A stretch of DNA of 64,000 nt from Acinetobacter apis (GCF_900197575.1 NZ_FZLN01000002.1:274540-338539); one strand, 5' to 3'. Positions 26,749 through 37,272 are shown, numbered from the stretch's first letter. Numbers and translations: made by a program. Notes: generated by a model from the letters alone, not told the origin.

Positions 26749-27483
26749 ATGAGCACAATAATCACACGTGAAATTGAATATACTGCAAATGATGGCAAAC
26801 AACTCATTGGATTTTTTGCGGCACCCAGCACCAAACATCCTGTGGCAGGTATTTTAGTTGGACCAGAATGGTGGGGTCGTAATGAATATGTTGTACAGCG
26901 TGCTAAAGAATTGGCTGAACAAGGCTATGCCACTTTAGCCATTGATATGTATGGTGACAAACAAACCACTGAAAATGCAACTGAAGCATATGATTTAATG
27001 ATGGAAACTTTTGCAGAACCAAATACATTACTTAACCGTGCTAATGCGGCCTTGGCAACACTTGCTGCACAACCTGAGGTTGATCCTGAACGCCTAGCTG
27101 CTGTAGGTTTTTGTTTTGGGGGTAAAATTGCATTGGAGCTTGCACGTGCAGGTGCACCCATTCATGTGGCAGCATCTTTTCATGGGACATTACAAACCAA
27201 CAATCCAGCCAAAGCCGGTGTAGTTAAAGCTGATGTCTTGGTCTGCCATGGTGCAGATGACAGCATGGTGAGCCTAGATGATGTTGAGCAAATTCGTAAA
27301 GAGCTTGAAGATGCACAGGTCAGCCATGAAATTTTGGTTTTAGAACATGCAAAACACGGCTTTACCAATCCAAAATCAGACGAACGTGCTAAAAATGCAG
27401 GTGTTGACTTAGCCTATAATGCCGAAGCAGAACACAAAAGCTTTGCAGCATTAGATGCCCTTTTAAAGAAACGCTTGGCTTAA
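26749..27483 (+). CDS. Dienelactone hydrolase family protein
   Basis: The 244-residue alpha/beta hydrolase has the dienelactone hydrolase triad: Cys in GFCFGGKIAL (about residue 123), Asp in CHGADDSMV and His in LEHAKHGFTNP. The N-terminal GILVGPEWWGRNEYV strand and loop match the family. Members open enol-lactones in aromatic catabolism, but many are general thioester or lactone hydrolases. No aromatic pathway genes are near, so the substrate is open. Cytoplasmic; no signal peptide. Confidence 0.85.
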   Translation: MSTIITREIEYTANDGKQLIGFFAAPSTKHPVAGILVGPEWWGRNEYVVQRAKELAEQGYATLAIDMYGDKQTTENATEAYDLMMETFAEPNTLLNRANAALATLAAQPEVDPERLAAVGFCFGGKIALELARAGAPIHVAASFHGTLQTNNPAKAGVVKADVLVCHGADDSMVSLDDVEQIRKELEDAQVSHEILVLEHAKHGFTNPKSDERAKNAGVDLAYNAEAEHKSFAALDALLKKRLA

Positions 27484-27626
27484 TTTATATTTGCGTTTTA
27501 CCATCTTTATATCGATATGATGTAAAGGTGGTGCTGCCCTTTAATCATTCAAATAATCATACCGCTCTTTACAACAACATTCCTATTTTGAATTATACTT
27601 TGCATCTCTTCACGCTTTGAGTTGCT

Positions 27627-28682
27627 ATGCCTTCATTCTCTTTTTCAGATGCACTTTTAACTTGGTTTGATCAACATGGTCGACATGATTTGCCATGGCA
27701 AGTCAAAGATAACCCATACCATGTATGGGTATCTGAAATTATGTTACAGCAAACCCAAGTCAAAACTGTGCTGAAATACTTTGATCGTTTTATAACACGC
27801 TTCCCGACGGTCGCAGCATTGGGTCAGGCATCATGGGATGATGTTGCTCCTTATTGGGCAGGACTTGGATATTATGCGCGGGCTAGAAATCTACATAAAG
27901 CTGCTGTACAAATACATGCACAGAATGATCAATTTCCTGAAACTTTAGACGGATGGATGCGTTTATCAGGCATTGGACGTTCAACTGCAGGGGCAATGAT
28001 GTCTTTAGGTTTACGTCAATATGGCGTCATTATGGATGGTAATGTCAAACGTGTTTTGTCACGATTTTTAGCCATTGATGATGATTTAAGTCAAACAGCA
28101 CATGAACGGCACATGTGGCAAATTGCTGAATCATTTTGCCCAACAAAACGTAATGCAGATTACACCCAAGCCATTATGGATTTAGGTGCGACAATCTGTA
28201 CACCTAAAAAACCATTGTGTCTTTACTGTCCAATGCAAACCCATTGCAAAGCCTATTTACAAGGTATAGAACATTTAATCCCATTCAAAAAAAGTAAAAA
28301 ACCAACGCCTATACGCACAGGTCATGTTGTGATATTTCAAAATGCTACAGGCCAGTGGCTTTGGCAACAACGCCCATCACTTGGCTTATGGGGTGGCTTA
28401 TGGTGCTTGCCAATTTTTGAACATGAAGATGATTTACATACCACTTGTCCAAACCTTCCCTTCACTTTGCCAACCAGTGAATTTGAAATTCAACATAGCT
28501 TTACGCATTTCACATGGCTTTTAAAAGTTCATTGTATTAGTGTAGATGATACTTTGCTTGAGCATTTACAAGCACAAGACCAACTGTTATGGCAATGGCT
28601 ATCTACACAAGATGCCATCAATAAAGGTATTCCAACCGCCATGCAAAAACTGATTAAACATACACCATCTTCAAAAATATGA
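27627..28682 (+). CDS. mutY: Adenine DNA glycosylase
   Basis: The 351-residue protein has the MutY catalytic domain with WVSEIMLQQTQVKTV (Glu active site near residue 37) and the helix-hairpin-helix RLSGIGRSTAGAMMSLG. The catalytic Asp lies in GVIMDGNVKRVLSR, and the 4Fe-4S loop is CTPKKPLCLYCPMQTHC. A MutT-like C-terminal domain for 8-oxoG recognition follows (about residues 225-345). It removes adenine opposite 8-oxoguanine. Its last bases overlap the next gene by four (ATGA), so mutY heads an operon with a peptidase gene, a small gene and tag. Confidence 0.94.
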   Translation: MPSFSFSDALLTWFDQHGRHDLPWQVKDNPYHVWVSEIMLQQTQVKTVLKYFDRFITRFPTVAALGQASWDDVAPYWAGLGYYARARNLHKAAVQIHAQNDQFPETLDGWMRLSGIGRSTAGAMMSLGLRQYGVIMDGNVKRVLSRFLAIDDDLSQTAHERHMWQIAESFCPTKRNADYTQAIMDLGATICTPKKPLCLYCPMQTHCKAYLQGIEHLIPFKKSKKPTPIRTGHVVIFQNATGQWLWQQRPSLGLWGGLWCLPIFEHEDDLHTTCPNLPFTLPTSEFEIQHSFTHFTWLLKVHCISVDDTLLEHLQAQDQLLWQWLSTQDAINKGIPTAMQKLIKHTPSSKI

Positions 28683-29254
28683 AAATAAATTCAACGCAAA
28701 TACGTACTGTTCAATCGTTATTATGGATTGGATTGCTCTTGTGCATGACAGCATGTACAACAAAGCGTCCGCTTACCCAAAAAACAACCTCTCCTATCTT
28801 GCAACAGCAACGTATTGATTTAAAAAACATACCATTAAGCCCAATTTTACCTCTGCCTGTTGCAGGTGTTTCGCGTCAGCAATTGACAGATACATGGGGT
28901 GCAGCACGGAGTGCTGGACGGCGTCACGAAGGTGTAGATATTATGGCTCCACGTGGAACACCCGTATATAGTACGACCGTAGGTATTGTTTCAGGATTAC
29001 AAAGTAACCCCTTAGGTGGCAATGTGGTGTGGATCCTTGGACCAAGTGGTTCTTGGCATTATTATGCACATTTAGACCGTCACAAACGTGGGTTGGCTGT
29101 CGGAGACATGGTAAAAGCAGGCGATTTGATCGGATATGTTGGCAACAGTGGAAATGCCAAGTACACTGCAAGTCATTTACATTACGGTATTTATTTACAA
29201 GGTAAAGGTCGTGGTGCAGTCAATCCTTTTCCTTATTTACATGGTGATTTTTAA
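28679..29254 (+). CDS. M23-family peptidase lipoprotein (LytM domain)
   Basis: The 191-residue precursor has a signal peptide ending at the lipobox MTACT. The LytM/M23 domain follows at about residues 75-185. Its metal residues are in RRHEGVDIMAPRGTPVYS (HxxxD), then WHYYAHLDRHKRGLAVGD (HxH-like) and SHLHYGIYLQGKGRGAVNPFPYL. M23 enzymes cut peptide cross-links of peptidoglycan, or act as activators if inactive. The zinc ligands H, D and H look intact. It overlaps mutY by four bases and the next gene by one base. Confidence 0.82.
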   Translation: MKINSTQIRTVQSLLWIGLLLCMTACTTKRPLTQKTTSPILQQQRIDLKNIPLSPILPLPVAGVSRQQLTDTWGAARSAGRRHEGVDIMAPRGTPVYSTTVGIVSGLQSNPLGGNVVWILGPSGSWHYYAHLDRHKRGLAVGDMVKAGDLIGYVGNSGNAKYTASHLHYGIYLQGKGRGAVNPFPYLHGDF

Positions 29255-29499
29255 TGTCAGATCATTTAATTGAACGTTTAATTGCATTTGCAGAATCAGG
29301 GAATCAGCAAAAAGTGACACTGTCATCGGCAGTACATCAAGGCTGGATTATGGAAGTTGCTGAACAAGGTATTTTACTCAGTACAGGATTTCAAGAAAAA
29401 ACCGGCAAAGACATGTGGTTTTCCTTTAAGGACTTACAACAAGCAGAACTTGCCTATTGGGATAGCAAAACCAGTCAATGGGTTGCTTTTACGCTTTAG
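29254..29499 (+). CDS. Small conserved-looking hypothetical protein in mutY-tag operon
   Basis: An 81-residue protein whose start overlaps the previous stop by one base (TAATG), which supports translational coupling. It is mixed alpha/beta in look: a helix DHLIERLIAFAES, then strands VTLSSAVHQGWIMEVAEQGILLST and a WFSFKDLQQAEL segment. No family is recognised. No signal peptide, membrane segment or metal motif is visible. The position within a DNA-repair operon is the only hint of function. Confidence 0.6.
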   Translation: MSDHLIERLIAFAESGNQQKVTLSSAVHQGWIMEVAEQGILLSTGFQEKTGKDMWFSFKDLQQAELAYWDSKTSQWVAFTL

Positions 29500-29517
29500 C
29501 AATAAGGTTATTTGATC

Positions 29518-30078
29518 ATGTCTCATTCTATTCAGCGCTGCGCATGGTGTACCAATGATCCGATTTACATTGCCTATCACGATGAAGAGTGGGGAAAACC
29601 CTTATATGATGAGCAAGCCCTTTTTGAACTGCTATGTTTAGAAGGTCAACAAGCTGGTTTAGCTTGGATCACGGTTTTAAAAAAAAGAGCTTGTTATCGC
29701 AAGCACTTTTTTCAATATACTGTTGCTGAAATTGCAGCATTCACAGATCAAGACATAATGGCAAAGCTAACAGATCAGGGATTGATTCGTCATCGGCTTA
29801 AATTAATGTCTATTCGGGACAATGCCATTGCATGGCAACAGCTTAAACATCAACATGGTGATATGTCAGCATGGCTTTGGACATTTACACATCAGCCTAT
29901 TCAAAACAATGATATTCCTGACCATCATCATATTCCAACATCGACCAAAGAAAGTGTTCAGCTTTCCAAACAACTCAAAAAACATGGCTTTAAGTTTGTA
30001 GGTCCAACCATTTGTTATGCATTTATGCAAGCATCTGGTATGGTCAATGATCATGAAAACCACTGCCCATTTAAATAA
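29518..30078 (+). CDS. tag: DNA-3-methyladenine glycosylase I
   Basis: The protein is about 186 residues from ATG 29518, with AAGG ten bases upstream; an in-frame TTG two codons earlier is less likely. It opens with RCAWCTNDPIYIAYHDEEWGKP and continues LFELLCLEGQQAGLAWITVLKKR, where the Glu binds the methylated base. The zinc ligands are the early Cys and the HxxxC-type residues at the end (NDHENHCP). It removes 3-methyladenine from DNA. It is the fourth gene of the mutY unit. Confidence 0.92.
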   Translation: MSHSIQRCAWCTNDPIYIAYHDEEWGKPLYDEQALFELLCLEGQQAGLAWITVLKKRACYRKHFFQYTVAEIAAFTDQDIMAKLTDQGLIRHRLKLMSIRDNAIAWQQLKHQHGDMSAWLWTFTHQPIQNNDIPDHHHIPTSTKESVQLSKQLKKHGFKFVGPTICYAFMQASGMVNDHENHCPFK

Positions 30079-30150
30079 ATTCCATCACAGTTTGAATGTC
30101 ATTGATTTATAATTTATGGTTAATATTCACAACTTATCTCCCCCAACACC

Positions 30151-30606
30151 ATGATCGAACCTGCCCAAATACAAGACTGCGCTGATATTATTTACGTCAT
30201 TCAAAAAAGTATTTTATCTTGTGTTTTAGATCATCAAAATAACACACAAATCATTGCAGATTGGCTTGCCAATAAAACTGTAGAACAGCTCAGTTCATGG
30301 ATGCAACACAACCCCTCTTATGTATACCGAGATCAACAGCAGCGTATTATTGCTTTTATTTTATTTTCTAAACAAGGTGACATATTATTAAATTATGTAC
30401 TGCCTGAAGGCCAACACCAAGGTATTGGCTCACAACTGATTGCGCAGGTCAGATATCACCTACAACAACTTTCTATTACTCAAATATGTGTTGAATCGAC
30501 ATTGACTGCAGCACCTTTTTATCAAAAACAAGGGTTTATTCATGTCGCTAATTTATATGATAATCACGAAATTTATGCTTATAAAATGGTTCAATTTATT
30601 TATTAG
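30151..30606 (+). CDS. GNAT-family N-acetyltransferase
   Basis: The 151-residue protein has the GNAT fold. It has an N-terminal helix region, a strand RIIAFILFSKQGDILLNYVLPEGQHQGIGSQLIAQVRYHL in outline that carries the acetyl-CoA loop QHQGIGSQL (about residues 88-96), and a final YQKQGF segment. It transfers an acetyl group to an unknown amine. No ribosome site stands out before the ATG. It converges on another GNAT gene with a 31-base gap. Confidence 0.75.
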   Translation: MIEPAQIQDCADIIYVIQKSILSCVLDHQNNTQIIADWLANKTVEQLSSWMQHNPSYVYRDQQQRIIAFILFSKQGDILLNYVLPEGQHQGIGSQLIAQVRYHLQQLSITQICVESTLTAAPFYQKQGFIHVANLYDNHEIYAYKMVQFIY

Positions 30607-30637
30607 TATTTAGTAATATACATCAAGGTATTGCAAA

Positions 30638-31165
30638 CTATGCACAAAAACGCTGTGTTACATGGTGAATCTTATAGATTTGTGCATTAAATTTTGAACA
30701 TACAGTATAACCATTTCTCACACCGCCCAAAGACAATGCAATTTTTTGGCTCGCTAAATTTTCTTCAGCCACCAAATAAGTGAACTGCTCAATTTCTAGC
30801 TCTAAAGCTGCCCATTCAATTAAAGCTTGTACAGCCGCTTTACCAAAGCCTTCGCTATGGCGCTCTTCTTTAATCCAAATGCCTACGCGTGGATCAATTG
30901 CAATACGATGTAAACCAACTAAACCTAAAAACTCATTGGTTTTACGTTCACGTACTGCAAACACAATTTCTAAGCCTTTTTTTAAATTATCCGCCCAACG
31001 TCGATACACTTTTTCAAAGTCATAAACGTCTTTGGGTGGATCCCAACTCATAAATTTTGCAAGGTTTGGGGTGACGGCAGCAAAGGCCTCTTCTACATCA
31101 TAATCGCTAAACACACGTAACACGACTTGTTCTGATGTAATCTCTACATTATCTCTTAAAATCAT
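30638..31165 (-). CDS. GNAT-family N-acetyltransferase, RimJ/RimL-like
   Basis: The 175-residue protein starts with VLRVFSDYDVEEAF and has PNLAKFMSWDPP, WADNLKKGLEIVFAVRERKTNEFLGLVGL in outline and the acetyl-CoA loop ERHSEGFGKAAVQALIEWA. The end NLASQKIALSLGGVRNG is typical of RimJ/RimL-type acetyltransferases, which modify protein N termini, ribosomal proteins or small amines. The substrate is not determined. It lies upstream of, but well separated from, dapB on the same strand. Confidence 0.75.
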   Translation of the reverse strand: MILRDNVEITSEQVVLRVFSDYDVEEAFAAVTPNLAKFMSWDPPKDVYDFEKVYRRWADNLKKGLEIVFAVRERKTNEFLGLVGLHRIAIDPRVGIWIKEERHSEGFGKAAVQALIEWAALELEIEQFTYLVAEENLASQKIALSLGGVRNGYTVCSKFNAQIYKIHHVTQRFCA

Positions 31166-31289
31166 AACGACTTGACTATTCTAATTCGGATATGCTCAGA
31201 CTAAGCTCAAATTATGACAATTCATTGACCACAAGATGATATGATCCAAAATAATATAAACCGTAACAATTGAGATACTTAAATTAATC

Positions 31290-31313
31290 AAACCCGAAAA
31301 TAATTTCGGGTTT
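31290..31313. terminator. Hairpin after dapB
   Basis: AAACCCGAAA and TTTCGGGTTT arms with a 4-base loop, 17 bases beyond the dapB stop on the minus strand. The T run is weak, so termination strength is uncertain. Confidence 0.55.
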
Positions 31314-31330
31314 ATGTATATTTTGTAAAC

Positions 31331-32167
<837 letters not shown>

Positions 32168-32218
32168 TTACTGAACTTACTATAGCAAAACTCAGACAGA
32201 TCGTGTTTCTGAAAATAA

Positions 32219-32245
32219 AAAACCTGCCAATTGAGGCAGGTTTTT
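32219..32245 (-). terminator. Rho-independent terminator of dnaJ
   Basis: AAACCTGCC and GGCAGGTTT arms with a 6-base loop, and a T run on the minus strand, 15 bases after the dnaJ stop. Confidence 0.85.
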
Positions 32246-32259
32246 GAAAGTACATGCTA

Positions 32260-33375
32260 TTAATCAAAAATACGATCAAAGAATGATTTCTTTTTTTCAC
32301 TTGAATGCGTTTCGTTGCCATCAATGGTGCTTTGTAGTTCTTTTAACAACTCGCGTTGGCGTGCGGTTAAATTAACTGGTGTTTCAACCACAACACGACA
32401 CAGCAAATCACCCACCATGCTTGCACGAACAGGACGAACGCCTTTACCACGCAATCTAAACACTTTACCGTTTTGTGTTCCTTCAGGAATCTTCAAGCTT
32501 AAACGGCTGTCTAGTGTTGGAATTTCAACTTCTTTACCAAGTGCAGCGTCCACAATATTAATTGGGACATCCATATACAAATCTGCACCATCACGTTGAA
32601 AAATTTCATGCTCACGAACAGCCACTTCAACATATAAGTCGCCTGACTGACCGTTACGAATCGCTTCGCCTTTACCATTTAAACGAACACGGTCGCCATT
32701 ATCTACCCCTGCTGGGATAGTCACTTCAAGCGTTTGCTGACGGTCTTTTACACCTGAGCCATGACATGTTTTACATGGGTTTTTAATGATTTTACCTTGC
32801 CCATGACATGTGCTACAAGTTTGCTGTACAGCAAAGAACCCTTGCTGGATACGTACCTGTCCTTGTCCATGACAAGTTTTACAGGTTTCAACATCATTCG
32901 GGTTTTCTGAGCCTTTACCATCACAGGTATTACATGGCGCAGGCGCAGTGAAGGTAATGGTTTTTTTCACGCCTTTTACCGCTTCTTCAAGCGATAACTC
33001 TAATACATAGCGTAAATCTGCACCTTGGCGTTGTCTTTGTTGTGAACGACCCCCACCACCAAATGCACCACCGAAAATATCGCCAAACTGGCTAAAAATA
33101 TCATCTGCACTAAAGCCGCCATGACCACCGCCCCCGCCGCCAAAGCCACCTTCGAATGCATTATGACCCATACGGTCATACATGCTGCGCTTTTCTGAAT
33201 TCGACAGCACTTCGTAAGCTTCAGTGGCTTCTTTAAATTTTTCTTCAGCTTCAGGGTTATCTGGATTGCGGTCAGGATGATACTTCATCGCCAATTTACG
33301 ATAGGCTTTTTTAATTTCATCATCACTTGCGGTTTTAGCGGTTCCTAAAACTTCATAATAATCTCGTTTAGCCAT
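32260..33375 (-). CDS. dnaJ: Molecular chaperone DnaJ (Hsp40)
   Basis: The 371-residue protein has the J domain with HPD in [10 protein letters not shown] (about residues 32-36) and a Gly/Phe-rich linker ([13 protein letters not shown]). Four zinc repeats [24 protein letters not shown] and CKTCHGSG lie at about residues 145-210, followed by the two-lobed C-terminal substrate domain. It delivers unfolded clients to DnaK and stimulates its ATPase. dnaK is not in the window; here dnaJ lies upstream of dapB. Confidence 0.96.
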   Translation of the reverse strand: MAKRDYYEVLGTAKTASDDEIKKAYRKLAMKYHPDRNPDNPEAEEKFKEATEAYEVLSNSEKRSMYDRMGHNAFEGGFGGGGGGHGGFSADDIFSQFGDIFGGAFGGGGRSQQRQRQGADLRYVLELSLEEAVKGVKKTITFTAPAPCNTCDGKGSENPNDVETCKTCHGQGQVRIQQGFFAVQQTCSTCHGQGKIIKNPCKTCHGSGVKDRQQTLEVTIPAGVDNGDRVRLNGKGEAIRNGQSGDLYVEVAVREHEIFQRDGADLYMDVPINIVDAALGKEVEIPTLDSRLSLKIPEGTQNGKVFRLRGKGVRPVRASMVGDLLCRVVVETPVNLTARQRELLKELQSTIDGNETHSSEKKKSFFDRIFD

Positions 33376-33478
33376 GGTAGGCGACGCTCCTCACGGAAAT
33401 TCAAAATACAGTAATTGACGAGTTACGTGGGGGTTTGAAGCTATTTTTACAAGGCTTATTTCAATAAATAATATTTTA

Positions 33479-33871
33479 TTAAAAAACTGCTTTATTTTTC
33501 AGGTATTTGAAAAAACCTTTTACAAAAGCATTCAATAAAATCATCCATGCAATGAATAAAAATATAATGCCAACAACTGTACATGCTGTAACCCACTGAT
33601 ATGCATCCCAAGTATAAAAATGCAAAGGAATCAGCCACAGTCCCCCAAAAAGCGTAATACAAATAAATAATAGCACATGGCGCATGACCCATAATGCTTG
33701 CGCTTGGATCCAAACTTCTGCATTGGCAGATTGTGCAACTCTTGCTGACATAAAATAAGCAAGGACACCACTGACCACAGTAAACAGTGTTAAAAACATA
33801 AAAATATATGCCCATGTCATCAAACGGCGTTGCTGAGCAATATGATTTGTTCCCATATTTTTTTTAACCAA
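33479..33871 (-). CDS. Hypothetical multi-pass membrane protein
   Basis: The 130-residue protein has four hydrophobic segments (about residues 18-40, 58-78, 82-95 and 98-118) and short charged ends. RVAQSANAEVWIQAQALWVMRHV between the first two is polar. It looks like a DUF4870-type small membrane protein, but I do not assign it to that family firmly. It lies 103 bases upstream of dnaJ on the same strand without a clear operon link. Function unknown. Confidence 0.55.
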   Translation of the reverse strand: MVKKNMGTNHIAQQRRLMTWAYIFMFLTLFTVVSGVLAYFMSARVAQSANAEVWIQAQALWVMRHVLLFICITLFGGLWLIPLHFYTWDAYQWVTACTVVGIIFLFIAWMILLNAFVKGFFKYLKNKAVF

Positions 33872-34228
33872 ATTTGCTGATTCTGTCTCATGCGAAAAAC
33901 AGCAAACTTTCCCTTTATTAGATGTTATAAAATCAACCTTCTAGTATAAGAGGTTTTTGTTGTTTTAGCATCTAATTTGCATGAAAAATAAGACAAATAA
34001 TAGAGAGTTTTATAGGGCAAATGTAAACTTATATTTCTCAAATTTAAGCGATATTCCGCTATGATATAAATTCAGGGACAAGGCAAGATTTGTATGTGTG
34101 ATGCTAGACCATTGGCTAAAGATTTTTCATTTTATTTTTGCTATGGTTAATCCAATTATTCAGGACTTAATAATTGAATCATCACTGTCTTAATTCGATA
34201 AAATCATACTCAAATAAAGGAATTTATT
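33872..34228. other. Intergenic region upstream of ppc
   Basis: This 357-base divergent spacer contains an 8-bp inverted repeat, CAATTATT and AATAATTG, spaced 8 bases (34153-34176). A weak promoter-like pair (TTGAAT near 34175, GATAAA 17 bases on) lies before ppc. A good ribosome site, AAGGAA, precedes the ppc ATG. No gene was found in it. Confidence 0.4.
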
Positions 34229-36919
34229 ATGGCACAAAGTATCGATGCTCCGTTACGCGATGATGTACGCCTTCTTGGTAACCTGCTTGGAGATAATCTC
34301 AAACGGCATGTTGGTGAAGACTTATTTAATCAAGTTGAGCAAATTCGTGCATTAGCAAAAGGCGCTAGCGATGGTGATATCGAAGCAGAAAAACAGCTTG
34401 AGCAGTTGTTTTTAAATTTAGAAGATGATGCATTTCTACCGCTTACACGTGCATTTACCCATTTTTTAAATTTTGCCAATATTGCAGAACAATACCACGT
34501 GGTTCGTGGCCGTCGTGCAGCAGAGTTTGATGATCAAAAAGCATCACCCAATCCATTGGGACCATTGTTTGACAAACTTCAAGAACATCATATTGATCAG
34601 GAGCAAGTCTTTCAGCAAGTTTGCGATTTAAACATTGAGCTGGTATTAACCGCTCACCCGACGGAAGTCAGCCGTCGAACGCTTATTCAAAAATACGACA
34701 ACATTAACCGTTGCCTTGAAACGCTTGATCAAAAAAAATTAACCCCACAGCAAAAAATTAAAGTCGTTGAAAACTTAAAACATCTAATTTGTTCTGCATG
34801 GCATACCGATGAAATTCGTCAGCAACGCCCAACCCCACTCGATGAGGCAAAATGGGGCTTTACTGTCATTGAACAAACATTGTGGAAAGCAGTTCCTCGC
34901 TTTATTCGAGAATTAGGCGATTTGGTCGAAGAGAAATTTGGTAAACGGTTGCCAATTGATACAGCACCGATTCGTTTTGCATCATGGATGGGCGGTGACC
35001 GCGATGGAAACCCAAATGTAACTCACAAAATCACACAACAAGTATTGTGGTTTTCTCGCTGGCAAGCCACTGACTTATACTTAAGAGATTTAGAAAGTTT
35101 AAGATGGGAACTGTCTATTCAAGAATGTACTCCTGAATTAAGACAAGCTTTAGGCAATGACCATGTCGAACCTTATCGTGAATATTTACGAGCAACACGT
35201 GAACGCTTATTGGTGACTCGTCAATGGTTGGCTGACCAATTACAAGGTAAAAATCCAAAAGATGACCCACGCCTCATCCGTGATCGAAGTGATCTGCTTG
35301 ATCCATTGATGTTGTGCTATAACTCGTTGGTAGAATGCAACTTATCTGAAATTGCAGATGGTAATTTATTAGATTTCATCCATCGTGTGCACTGCTTCGG
35401 TATCGAATTATTAAAGCTTGATATTCGACAAGAATCAGGTCGTCATCGCCAAGCTATATCAGCAATTACTGAATATTTAGGTTTAGGTAACTTTGAAACT
35501 TGGACAGAGCAAGCCAAACAAAACTTCCTATTAAATGAATTACAAAGCAAACGCCCACTTTTGCCACGTTTTATTAATGAAACAGAAGAAACCCTGCTCA
35601 TTAACCATCCTGATGTAAAAGAAGTTTTTGCAACCATGCGTACTTTGGCAAAACAACCTAAAGAATCTTTAGGTGCGTATGTCATTTCTATGGCTGAATA
35701 TCCAAGTGATGTACTAGCCGTCTTATTGCTACAAAAAGAAGCAGGTATTCAGCATCCGCTTCGCGTTGTACCTTTGTTTGAAACACTCAAAGATCTAGAC
35801 GGCGCAGCAAAAACCATGGATGTATTATTTAACATGCAATGGTATAAGCAGCATGTGAATGGCAAACATGAAGTGATGATTGGCTACTCAGACTCCGCCA
35901 AAGATGCAGGCTTTATGTCTGCGAATTGGGCACAATACCGTGCACAAGAAGAACTGACTGCAGTTGCAAAACAACATGGTATTCAATTGACATTATTCCA
36001 TGGTCGTGGCGGTTCAATTAGCCGTGGTGGTGCGCCAACACAGCAAGCACTATATTCACAACCACCTGGTTCTATTTCAGGTGCAATTCGTGTGACTGAA
36101 CAAGGTGAAATGATCCGATTTAAGTTTGGTGTGGAAGATATTGCGCTGCAAAACCTTGAAATTTACACTGCAGCCACCTTAGAAGCCACCTTACTGCCAC
36201 CGCCTGTACCAAAACAAAAATGGCGTGACTTAATGGATCAAATGACTGAAACATCAGTTGATTTGTATCGAAAAACAGTTCGTGAAAACCCTTATTTTGT
36301 GGAATATTTACGCACAGTCACGCCTGAACTTGAACTGCAAATGCTGCCATTGGGCTCACGTCCTGCAAAACGTAAAGTCAGCGGAGGCATTGAGTCATTG
36401 CGTGCTATTCCATGGGTATTTGCATGGACACAAATCCGCCTCATGCTGCCTGCATGGTTAGGCACAGGTGCTGCACTGGATGAAATTTTAGATGAAAACA
36501 AAAAAGCCGAGCTTGAAGAAATGCTCGACAATTGGCCGTACTTCAAGACATTGATTGATATGCTTGAAATGGTGTTATCTAAATCAGATGCCGATGTGGC
36601 TTTGTATTATGAACGACGACTTACAGACAATGAAAATTTACGTACATTAGGCGATGAGCTTCGAGGGCGTTTACAAGATGCTATCGATACCTTGCTGAAA
36701 GTCAAAGGTGAATCTGAATTGCTCAGTCAAAATGAAGTACTTGATCAAGCCATGCGGGTGAGAAAAACCTATCTCATGCCACTGCATTTACTCCAAGCAG
36801 AACTGATGCGTCGACGTAGAGACTACTTAACCCATCATCAAGCTGAACATACGCCAATTGATCATGCGCTCATGGTCAGTATTACAGGGATTGCAGCAGG
36901 CTTGCGTAACACAGGCTAA
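34229..36919 (+). CDS. ppc: Phosphoenolpyruvate carboxylase
   Basis: The 896-residue protein carries all main PEPC motifs: LVLTAHPTEVSRRT (catalytic His near residue 150), ASWMGGDRDGNPNVT, GYSDSAKDAGFMSANWA and the catalytic loop FHGRGGSISRGGAPT. The invariant C terminus is AAGLRNTG. It carboxylates phosphoenolpyruvate to oxaloacetate, refilling the TCA cycle, and is normally a tetramer regulated by aspartate and acetyl-CoA. It is a single-gene unit ending in a strong terminator shared with the converging RcnR-like gene. Confidence 0.97.
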   Translation: MAQSIDAPLRDDVRLLGNLLGDNLKRHVGEDLFNQVEQIRALAKGASDGDIEAEKQLEQLFLNLEDDAFLPLTRAFTHFLNFANIAEQYHVVRGRRAAEFDDQKASPNPLGPLFDKLQEHHIDQEQVFQQVCDLNIELVLTAHPTEVSRRTLIQKYDNINRCLETLDQKKLTPQQKIKVVENLKHLICSAWHTDEIRQQRPTPLDEAKWGFTVIEQTLWKAVPRFIRELGDLVEEKFGKRLPIDTAPIRFASWMGGDRDGNPNVTHKITQQVLWFSRWQATDLYLRDLESLRWELSIQECTPELRQALGNDHVEPYREYLRATRERLLVTRQWLADQLQGKNPKDDPRLIRDRSDLLDPLMLCYNSLVECNLSEIADGNLLDFIHRVHCFGIELLKLDIRQESGRHRQAISAITEYLGLGNFETWTEQAKQNFLLNELQSKRPLLPRFINETEETLLINHPDVKEVFATMRTLAKQPKESLGAYVISMAEYPSDVLAVLLLQKEAGIQHPLRVVPLFETLKDLDGAAKTMDVLFNMQWYKQHVNGKHEVMIGYSDSAKDAGFMSANWAQYRAQEELTAVAKQHGIQLTLFHGRGGSISRGGAPTQQALYSQPPGSISGAIRVTEQGEMIRFKFGVEDIALQNLEIYTAATLEATLLPPPVPKQKWRDLMDQMTETSVDLYRKTVRENPYFVEYLRTVTPELELQMLPLGSRPAKRKVSGGIESLRAIPWVFAWTQIRLMLPAWLGTGAALDEILDENKKAELEEMLDNWPYFKTLIDMLEMVLSKSDADVALYYERRLTDNENLRTLGDELRGRLQDAIDTLLKVKGESELLSQNEVLDQAMRVRKTYLMPLHLLQAELMRRRRDYLTHHQAEHTPIDHALMVSITGIAAGLRNTG

Positions 36920-36940
36920 CCATCATTTAAAGCACATACC

Positions 36941-36979
36941 ATATAGAGAATAGCAAAAGCTATTCTCTATATTTTTTTA
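36941..36979. terminator. Strong bidirectional terminator, ppc / RcnR-like gene
   Basis: A perfect 14-bp stem ATATAGAGAATAGC / GCTATTCTCTATAT with an AAAA loop and a T run follows ppc. The right arm contains the last three codons and stop codon of the converging RcnR-like gene, so the terminator is partly coding. Confidence 0.88.
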
Positions 36980-37226
36980 AAAGCTTGAAAAACTCATCAA
37001 GTTCTTCTGCCTCGTAATTGGCATCATGCAAAACATGATGTTTTAAATGCTCTTCAATTAATTCATTCATCAGACCATTAACTGCCCCTTTAATTGCAGC
37101 CACCTGCTGTAATACATCTATGCACGAGGTTTCTTCATCCTGCATTTTCTTATTTACAGCTTGAATTTGACCTTGTAATCGCCCGACACGATTCAAAATT
37201 TTTTTGTTTGAATTTAAATGACCCAT
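36960..37226 (-). CDS. RcnR/FrmR-family metal-responsive repressor
   Basis: The 88-residue all-helical protein is of the DUF156 family. The nickel/cobalt ligand set of RcnR is present: His3 near the N terminus, Cys35 in ETSCIDVLQQ, and His60 and His64 in EEHLKHH. FrmR formaldehyde sensors share part of this set. It is divergent to a DmeF-type cobalt/nickel exporter, with a perfect dyad between them, so I read it as the DmeR/RcnR repressor of that exporter. Its stop codon lies inside the ppc terminator stem. Confidence 0.83.
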   Translation of the reverse strand: MGHLNSNKKILNRVGRLQGQIQAVNKKMQDEETSCIDVLQQVAAIKGAVNGLMNELIEEHLKHHVLHDANYEAEELDEFFKLLKKYRE

Positions 37227-37249
37227 CTAGACACCTGTACTCATCTCAA

Positions 37250-37272
37250 TATACTATACCTAGTATAGTATA
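37250..37272. promoter_or_regulatory. RcnR/DmeR-type operator, 10-bp perfect arms
   Basis: TATACTATAC and GTATAGTATA are exact inverted repeats around CTA, centred between the divergent repressor and exporter genes and 17 bases before the exporter ATG. TACT and AGTA tracts around a central C/G-containing core fit the RcnR/FrmR class. Confidence 0.75.
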
